6,127 nt of DNA from Spirochaetaceae bacterium. Its GTDB lineage: Bacteria; Spirochaetota; Spirochaetia; SZUA-6; Fen-1364. The stretch lies in the NCBI GenBank assembly GCA_003170115.1, contig PMZS01000339.1, positions 1-6,127 of the forward strand, read 5' to 3'. The notes beneath the pieces are model-generated. The model was not told the DNA's origin, ran no database searches, and saw only the letters and a list, made by a program, of their open reading frames with translations. The translations under genes were made by a program, and so were the position numbers. Shown piece by piece: positions 5,505-6,127 of this stretch; the stretch's first letter is position 1, and the number at the start of each line of letters is the position of its first letter.

Positions 5505-6127
5505 TCAGGTGGATTCGCGGAGAATGAACTCATCCTCGAGGACGATGTGTCGTGGCTCGACCCGATCCTCGTTCATCATGCGCTCCATCAGCAACTGCAC
5601 AGCTTCCTTGCCCATGTCGTAGGTATTCTCCGAGACAACCGTCAGCGCCGGAGAAAGCAGCTCCGACCACGGCGTGTCGTCGAAACCGATGACCCCCACA
5701 TCCTGCGGAATCCGCAGGTTCCTCTTCTTCAGCAGCTTGATCGCAATGGTCGTCTTTCCCTGGGTGGTGGCAATCACCGAATCGAACTTCGTGCCCGTCG
5801 CCAGGAACCTCTGGAAGGCCTCCGTGATCCCCGCCACGTCGTGCTCCTTGATTACCACCGTCAGATCCGCTTCCACGCCCAGCTCGGCCCGCGCGGCATC
5901 GTAGCCCCGCTTCTTGTCCTGATTCGTCAGCGTCGTCGGGTCGTAGCCCAGCAGAACGATCCGCCGCTTGCCCCGCTTCACCAGGTGCTCCGTCGCCGAA
6001 TAGGCGGCCTTGAAATTGTCGGACACCACCGAGCTTGCCTCCACGCCCTCCACCCGCCTGTTGACCTGGACCACGGGGATCCCGTGGCGCGCGATATCGT
6101 TCAGCAGCCCGCTGTTGGAGTTCGAGC
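5505..6127 (-). CDS. LacI-family transcriptional regulator, C-terminal part
   Basis: The 206 residues visible are the periplasmic-binding-protein-like effector domain of a LacI/GalR repressor. The N-terminal helix-turn-helix and first part of the domain lie beyond the right edge. Family landmarks in order: NDIARHGIPVVQVNRR, SDNFKAAYSATEHLVKRGKRRIVLLG, KKRGYDAA, FDSVIATTQGKTTIAIKLLKKRNLRIPQDVGVIGFDDTPWSELLSPALTVV, then the usual end, EFILREST, before the TGA at 5505-5507. The frame stays open to the window edge, so the gene is probably intact. It converges on the decayed transporter-like fragment and the epimerase gene. A LacI-family protein controlling sugar genes would be a natural ligand for the double palindrome at 3231-3267. 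No terminator with a T-run was seen after it. The effector sugar is unknown. Confidence 0.92.
   Translation of the reverse strand, partial: SNSNSGLLNDIARHGIPVVQVNRRVEGVEASSVVSDNFKAAYSATEHLVKRGKRRIVLLGYDPTTLTNQDKKRGYDAARAELGVEADLTVVIKEHDVAGITEAFQRFLATGTKFDSVIATTQGKTTIAIKLLKKRNLRIPQDVGVIGFDDTPWSELLSPALTVVSENTYDMGKEAVQLLMERMMNEDRVEPRHIVLEDEFILREST

Overview
The window looks like a stretch of bacterial accessory chromosome. The lineage is uncertain. The 5S/23S sequence, the IS91-type transposase remnant and the sugar-epimerase/LacI setting would fit a GC-moderate environmental bacterium, possibly a spirochaete, but that is a guess and nothing here is decisive. Intact genes alternate with clearly broken ones.

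Layout, left to right. Positions 1-726 (minus) hold a decayed imidazolonepropionase-like amidohydrolase with several independent lesions. A good rho-independent terminator (921-949, minus) separates it from an intact TetR-family repressor (1000-1746, minus), whose best promoter predicts a leaderless transcript. Diverging from tetR is a VapBC-type toxin-antitoxin pair (1899-2574, plus): a ribbon-helix-helix antitoxin overlapping a PIN-domain ribonuclease toxin, with two short palindromes over the promoter and start codon. Next, on the minus strand and convergent with the toxin, lie a complete 5S rRNA (2587-2701) and only the last ~285 nt of a 23S rRNA (about 2839-3123). The 23S match stops in the sarcin-ricin helix and the rest of the rRNA operon is absent.

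Beyond the 23S break comes a sugar-metabolism segment. A promoter overlaps a perfect 17-bp inverted repeat made of two copies of TACACGTGTA (3231-3267), followed by an intact ketose 3-epimerase of the D-tagatose/D-allulose 3-epimerase family (3341-4207, plus). Downstream is a gene graveyard (about 4208-5504): an N-terminal IS91-type transposase remnant with a frameshift and a stop, two tiny overlapping hydrophobic ORFs on the minus strand, and a plus-strand fragment whose end resembles the C-terminus of a sugar/cation symporter. The window closes with the C-terminal two thirds of a LacI-family regulator (5505-6127, minus).

How the parts may work together: the epimerase, the transporter-like remnant and the LacI regulator look like the remains of one sugar-utilisation cluster. 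The double palindrome upstream of the epimerase is the kind of site a LacI-family protein binds. The TA module and the IS remnant mark the segment as mobile or unstable. I found no convincing previously undescribed system. The most notable items are the isolated 3' rDNA fragment and the double operator.
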